A stretch of 64,000 bases of DNA from Topomyia yanbarensis (taxonomy: Eukaryota; Arthropoda; Insecta; Diptera; Culicidae): the NCBI RefSeq assembly GCF_030247195.1, contig NC_080671.1, positions 87,666,370-87,730,369 on the forward strand. Direction: 5' to 3'. The notes beneath the pieces were generated by a model, which was not told where the DNA came from, made no database searches, and saw only the letters and a program-made list of their open reading frames with translations. Position 1 is the stretch's first letter; each line of letters starts with the position of its first letter. A program made the position numbers and the translations under genes. This document shows, in pieces, positions 58,601-64,000 of the stretch.

Positions 58601-61220
58601 AATAGCGACGTACGTAGGATTTTTTCGATATTTAAATTGTACGCGGAGTGATTGAAAAAACGTCGAAAATGTCATAAATCTTTTGAAATATTTGTATCAG
58701 TCGTCCATGGAATAGAAATCTCACATTTTAGCCTGGTGGGGCTTATTATACCATCCTACCCACCTTCTCTGCTAACCATGCATATGGAAGACCTACTTTG
58801 CTGAAAATGAAGTAATCCAAATTAATCAGCACGATTACCCAATCAAGCCTGAAATACCAAAAGTCCAGTAATTTTAATTAATAAAAATTACAATTAGTTA
58901 CTTCCTATAGTTTGCGATCTGTCTGATAATGAATTGACCATGATAAATTTACAAATTGAATCTGATACTGGATGCAGACAGTGAATCTTCACGATCTCGA
59001 CGAAATCCGGTGTAAATCATATTTCAAAATTTCTTGAACCAATCGTTTTGAATTTTGCACAGTTTTTCTTCTTCACATCATTGCCCAGGCTACAACAGCT
59101 TTTTGCAAACTGCTTAATATTATTATTTTACAATAACATGTTAATCGTTGTTTTAGCAATAATCGGATCTTGATTTTAAAGAGCTACGAAAAAATCGAAA
59201 ATTGACTAAAAAATAAAAGCTCCCTTAATTTCTTGTGAAATGCTGTGAAAACCAACTGTACAAATGTCTCAACGTTTGGTCCTAAGACAAGACATGACAA
59301 TAGAGGGGGTCAGTTTTGTTCCAATTTTACGTCAGAATGTTCCAGCTCCTGATTGGTTGATTCTGACTTTTTGCACCGTACGCAATGTTACTGCAGGGAT
59401 AGCTAAATAGTGTTTGGCAGTGTAGCTATATTTATAAAATTATGTAATTACTTTTGAAAAATAATATTATTATCGGTAAAATAGTAAAAATGAATCTAAA
59501 ATTTGTCAGAAAATGGTTTCATCAAACCTTACTAAACACCCATGACATTGAAAAACGGGGCCCTTTATTAATATAATGGATTCAAGATACAAAATATGGC
59601 AGGCATAAAATAAATTAACAAGAATCCATTTTCATTTTAAAAAATAGCAACACTGTTCGGAAGATTTCGGCAGGGTGGAAATCTGCGAAAAGAAGAATGT
59701 CGAATGAAAAACAAAAAGCCGATTGTCACGTCTTGTCTTAGGTTTGGTCCAGTAGATTTTGAGTTATAGTGTATACCGCAAAACAAGTTTTCGATGTGGC
59801 GCCTGATTGAAAAGACAAACAATCTTTGTATCGAAAATACCTGCCGATAATATTTTACACAACCTTCCTTAAGTTCCGACACGATTTAGGCGATTTTTCC
59901 GCATTCAACTTTTTGCTGTTCTATCATTAAGAATTAAACCAAAATTTGTACTTCAGCGGAAATGCAAATCGTTCAAGATATGCTAGAAAAGTATAAATTA
60001 CGAAACAATATAAGCAAGCTCCGTTAACATTTAAATAACGATCAAAATGAGAATATTTGTAGCAGCTTGTTTGCCGTCATATTTAAAAGTGTTACTTAGT
60101 TTATATGGCATGGCTTCATTTACATTTTTTATTCAATCTTAGTTTTGAGCTCCTTCGAAAGCAGTAAAAATATAAACTTCAACTTGCTTATTGTGTTTCT
60201 TGTGAAAAGATATAACTAGAAAAGGGTACAAATTGTGATTATATATTCTTTTCTTTTACTCTTGTTAATATAACTAAAAAAATGTGAGCAAATTAAACTT
60301 CACTCTTTTTGATAGCCATAGGTAAACTAACAATTAAAAACAATATTCATCTCTGAATCCAATTATAAAATGTCGTTCGACGGTTTGTTTCAAAATGATT
60401 CGACTTCTGCTAACCTGCAAAATAACTCTTCGATGTGGCGTTTTGAAATGAGCGTGTAGCACCTTCTAGATGTAGGACGATAAAGAATATTAAAAAAATT
60501 GCATTTAAAATTCGATTACACCTGTTTTTCGTACGGAATAAAACTTGCTTACTTGCCCTCATATGGTTTGTGTGCAACATGGGCCATGATAATGCAAATG
60601 AAGGTCAAAAAGTTGATTCAAATTATTGAGATGTATGCAAGAGGAACATGGCGGTCTTTTACACTGTTTTCGTTTGGTTTCAGGATGCAGCCATTTCTGC
60701 AATGACAGGTACTAACGTCTTAGGCCGGACTAAACTCAGGCCTAAAATCAAAGATAGTACCGTGTGGCGGTACCAACTAATTTCAAGCTTACCGCTATAC
60801 ATGTATTAAATTATGCTATGGCAATTCGTACACGACAGTTTACATGACGTCACCCACGTTACTGGTTGGTACGGTCAAACATGTGTCGAAGGGTGTCAAA
60901 CAAGATTCTCTGACGCGTTCTAACACATTTGTGTTAGGACGATTTATGATGGGGTATCTAATTTATTTTACGCTTCAGACTATACGGTAAACGCGCCAGT
61001 AGAGATGCTTCGACCTCTCCAATGGAGCTCTCGGAACGACTCCGAACTTCCGTCGATGGCTTCAACAGAGCACACAAGATTTTTGCGATCAATTCATTAA
61101 GATCGTGGAAATTCATGTATTTTCATGAAGAAATCCGGATCATGCAACGGCCCAGTCCGGGGACAATCTGACAGAAAGTGCTTGTTTCATATATGTACCA
61201 CTCATTTGATATACCATCAT

Positions 61221-61671
61221 CATATGGGCGACCGAAATTTAAAGTCGCAAGGATATCACATGCTTCGCAAAACCCGTTTCGAACATATTAGAATATAAAA
61301 ATCGGAAATAAACTTCAAGCATAAAAATCGGATAGAAATCCTTCAGTATAAGAATCGCTTAAAAAGTTCTCAACTCGGCAAGGATGAACCTCCAGTATAA
61401 AAATCGGTTAAAAATAAATAAATCGCTCGTAGGAGCATCCATATATCTTGATGATCAACATTAAAAGTCGGCTAACAAAAACTACTTTGTAAGAATCGGA
61501 TATATTTTTCCCGGTTTTTGTACTGAAGGTTTTTTTTGTCCGATTCTTACAAAGGAAAGTCCCAGTCCGATTTTTATACTTGAAGTTTATATCCGGTTTT
61601 TAGATTCTAATATATTTGAAACGGGTTTTTCGAAGCATGTTCTATCCTTGCGACTTTTACTCGCTCATATG
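61221..61671. repeat. Foldback element nested in the hAT-like element
   Basis: The arms contain AAAGTCGCAAGGATA (61241) and its inverse (61643-61659), AAACCCGTTTCGAACATATT (61271) and its inverse near 61608-61626, and ATAAACTTCAAGCATAAAAA with its inverse near 61575. CATATG words border it. Non-coding. Confidence 0.7.
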
Positions 61672-62595
61672 AGTGTCCTGAATAACGAAGCCTGGCGGAT
61701 GTTTTTTTTTCTAAATGGAATCCACTAGGTTTTCTGTTTAGGCCTGATAAACTATCTGTCTTTAAAAAATAAATGGCGATGCAATTTGAGCCGCTATAAT
61801 ACCACCAAAGTACCACCATATGTCTGAGTATAGGAATCGTCAAATCATCCTCCGGCTGCAACGGCCTTTGTAATCAATGGTTGAAAAGCATCTCGTGGAT
61901 CGCAACTATGCCAAGAATATACAAATCGTCGTGCATTGAAATTTAATTATCATGTTAATTCATGTTTCTGTTAATAATAATTCAATATGTAGCAAAAAGT
62001 ACTACTATTCAGTACACTCGCGACACTTCCTTTCCGATTTCTCGCGACTGCCAAAACGATCAATCAGGAGTGGATCAATAGATAGTTTTTTATTGCCTCT
62101 ACTTCCCGTTGATTTCTACTCGGTTTGCTGTAGATACGATTATCTGTACGCTTTAGCCGAGTTTAACGCGTTTACTCCAACCGCGGCCTAAGTATCGGTA
62201 TTAAAGTATCTGTCGAAATTTATATTCCATAATAGAAATTATGTTCCGATAAATTCCTGTTGAGTTGGTTTATTACTAATTGTCATGAAAAATAAATCGC
62301 AAAGAGATTTTAGATTTGAAACACGTATTGTTGAATGCTCTCTCATGGATGTACGTTTAAAAAATAAAATTCAGGCAGTTTGCGAATCTGAAGCGCGGGA
62401 ATTTTATACAATAATGAAAAAATACAATATTTGAGCACCAGAAAATACGACGAATTATAGCAATTCAAAGACGCTAACATTTAGTATGGTTATATGTGTC
62501 ATTCATTCGTATCAAGAACCATAATTGATTACTAGACTGGGTTTTGTGAACAAATGCAAATAGCTTCAACAAATGGTTAGTTTGTTTTGTTCAAA

Positions 62596-62830
62596 ACCCG
62601 AACCCGACCCAACCCCGATAATTTCCAATTTGAAAAACCCGAACCCGACCCGAGCCCGAAAGTTCAAAATTCCAAAAACCCGGACCCGACCCGAACCCGA
62701 GAATTTCAAATATGAAAACCTGGAACCCGACCCGAACCCGAGAAGTTTAAATTTATAAAACCCGAACCCGACCCGGAACCAGTCGGGTTCGGGTCGGGTC
62801 CGGGTTTCGGGTCCAAAAACCCGAACCCGA
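62596..62830. repeat. Right subterminal array
   Basis: Units of about 45 bp like those at the left end, in the same + strand orientation. At 62760-62825 the sequence turns round: ACCCGAACCCGACCCGG is followed by CGGGTTCGGGTCGGGTCCGG, making a local palindrome before the terminus. Confidence 0.8.
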
Positions 62831-62851
62831 CCAGCTCTAGTATACATCATA

Positions 62852-64000
62852 TTAACATGATTCAATCTGTTCCACAATATTCCGCCACGTCACTCGATCA
62901 GTTGCTGCTTGTCTCCAACCTCTCACGTGCCCGATACTCGCCAGGTTCTGCTCCACTTGGTCCAGCCACCGGGAACGCTGCGCTCCTCTCCGTCTTGTAC
63001 CTGCCGGGTTGGAGGTGAAAACCAACTTGGTGGGGTTGTTGTCCGGCATCCTCACAATATGCCCCGCCCACCGTACCCTTCCAGCTTGAGCTACTTTCCG
63101 GATACTTGGGTCACCATAGAGTCGCGCAAGTTCGTGGTTCATCCTTCTCCTCCACACGCCATCCTCCTGCACACCACCGAAGATCGTTTTCAGCACCCTT
63201 CTTTCGAAGACTTCGAGTGCTTACAGATCCTCCTCCAGCATTGTCCACGTTTCGTGCCGGTAGAGAGCCACCGGTCTAATCAGTGTGTTGTACATGGCGC
63301 ATTTCGTGCGGTGGTGAAGCTTCCTGGATCTCAAAGTTTTGTGGAGCCCATAGTAAGCACGACTTCCAGAGATAATACGCCTTCTGATCTCCCGGCTGGT
63401 GTTATTGTCCGCAGTCACCAATGAGCCCAGATAGATGAACTCGTCACCGTCACCGTAATACTACTGCCCAAGCGTTCCCTATCGCGATCGGTTCCGCCAG
63501 CCAGTATATACTTCGTCTTAGACACATTTATCTTCAGTTCTACTCGTGCTACTTCGCGCTTCAGTCGGGTATACAGATCTGCTGCCGTCTCCTTGTTTCT
63601 ACCGATTATGTCCACTTCGAAGCACACGAACTGTCCGGACCTCGTGAAAATCATGCCCCACATGTTGAACGCCGCCCTTCGCATTACACCTTCCAGCACT
63701 ATGTTGAACGGCAGGCAGGACAACCCATCGCCTTGTCTTAGTCCTCTGCGTGCTTTAAACGGACCAGAGAGGCTGCCCGAAATTTTGACACAACACCTTA
63801 CACCATCCAACGTAGCCTTAATCAGCCTTGTCAGCTCCCCAGGGAAGTCGTTCTCGTCCATCATTTTCCATAGCTCTACACGGTTCACCGTGTCATATGC
63901 GGCTTTAAAGTCGATGAACAGGTGATGTATCGGGACCTGGTATTCACGGCATTTTTGGAGGATTTGCCGTATAGCAAAGATTTGGTCGTTTGTTTATCTG
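62852..64000 (-). pseudogene. RTE-clade retrotransposon ORF2, 3' part, runs off the edge
   Basis: Reads on the minus strand from the right edge. Reverse transcriptase pieces: NRVELWKMMDENDFP, SGPFKARRGLRQGDGLSC, LEGVMRRAAFN, then FVCFEVDIIGRN and NVSKTKYILAGG (63888-63415). In other frames follow RRRIISGSRAYYGLHKTLRS (63421-63221) and MLKTIFGGVQEDGVWRRR to WRNIVEQIESC with a stop at 62852-62854. The catalytic FADD block has become FEVD, losing two residues, so the enzyme is dead; frame breaks agree. The coding end lies only 5 bp from the duplication of the hAT-like element. The 5' end lies beyond the window. Confidence 0.85.

Larger units (their letters stand above)
55466..62839. mobile_element. 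Giant hAT-like element, 7.4 kb, non-autonomous
   Basis: The left end is TAGAGATGGTCGGGTT and the right end (inverted) TAGAGCTGGTCGGGTT; 15 of 16 bases agree. A perfect 8-bp direct repeat GTATACAT flanks the whole (55458-55465 and 62840-62847), the expected hAT duplication. Just inside each end is an array of units of about 45 bp with AACCCGAACCCGACCCGA words (55494-55685 and 62596-62830). The 6.9 kb between is AT-rich and I find no transposase or other domain. It carries a foldback element (61221-61671) and partial internal duplications (near 56158 and 58198). It could be a large non-autonomous element or one whose transposase has decayed beyond recognition. Confidence 0.75.

Noticed and set aside
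55494..62830. CCCGA/GGGTC arrays as telomere-like or Pro/Arg-rich coding repeats
   Set aside because: Their period is about 45 bp, they sit inside the ends of one hAT-like element, and the peptides are not consistent between units.
62566..62877. 103-codon Arg/Gly-rich minus-strand frame
   Set aside because: Made wholly of the subterminal array; low-complexity by-product.

Overview
This is a stretch of animal nuclear DNA that I read as mosquito, most likely culicine and Aedes-like. It is AT-rich and holds one spliced insect gene with introns of 56-67 nt and of 9-11 kb. Most of the rest is transposon debris of kinds abundant in Aedes: DD37E mariner-like, R1, RTE, LOA and Jockey/CR1-like retrotransposons, a tRNA-derived SINE, and many MITEs. 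There are no bacterial-type operons, CRISPR arrays or rRNA genes. The species is an inference.

The one cellular gene is the 3' part of roundabout 2 (robo2, also called leak), a Slit receptor that guides axons, on the + strand from 29684 to a stop at 53443, with a 3' UTR to about 54906. Ten exons join in one frame and encode 1,181 residues: Ig2 to Ig5, three FN3 domains, a membrane segment, and a tail with CC0- and CC1-like tyrosine motifs but no CC2 or CC3 proline motif. Exons for the signal peptide and Ig1 are not in the window, so 1-29683 is probably intron or upstream DNA.

Layout: 401-1947 is a TA-flanked hairpin element. 2845-4530 is a decayed Jockey/CR1-like element. 5478-8600 is a CG-rich repeat element split by an internally deleted LOA element. 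9056-10347 and 14141-15387 are two inverted DD37E mariner copies with different fatal lesions. 18670-21637 holds a gag fragment and a long inverted repeat with a SINE in its loop. 24160-26010 is a broken RTE. Exons A to E lie between 29684 and 40445; the 8.7-kb intron after exon A holds several elements and a second copy of the CG-rich array with a (TA)n tract. The 10.7-kb intron after exon E holds an R1 element cut by a Transib-like element, a further CG-rich repeat copy, a near-perfect hairpin and a hAT MITE next to exon F. Exons F to J lie between 51148 and 53443. Downstream is a 7.4-kb hAT-like element (55466-62839) with an exact 8-bp target duplication, then an RTE element running off the right edge.

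The most notable points are the Transib-like element, whose termini show an RSS-like heptamer and a 23/12 spacing asymmetry; the 7.4-kb hAT-like element without visible transposase; the CG-rich array family seen three times; an endonuclease-RNase H fusion ORF; and a stop-free 63-nt intron in robo2.
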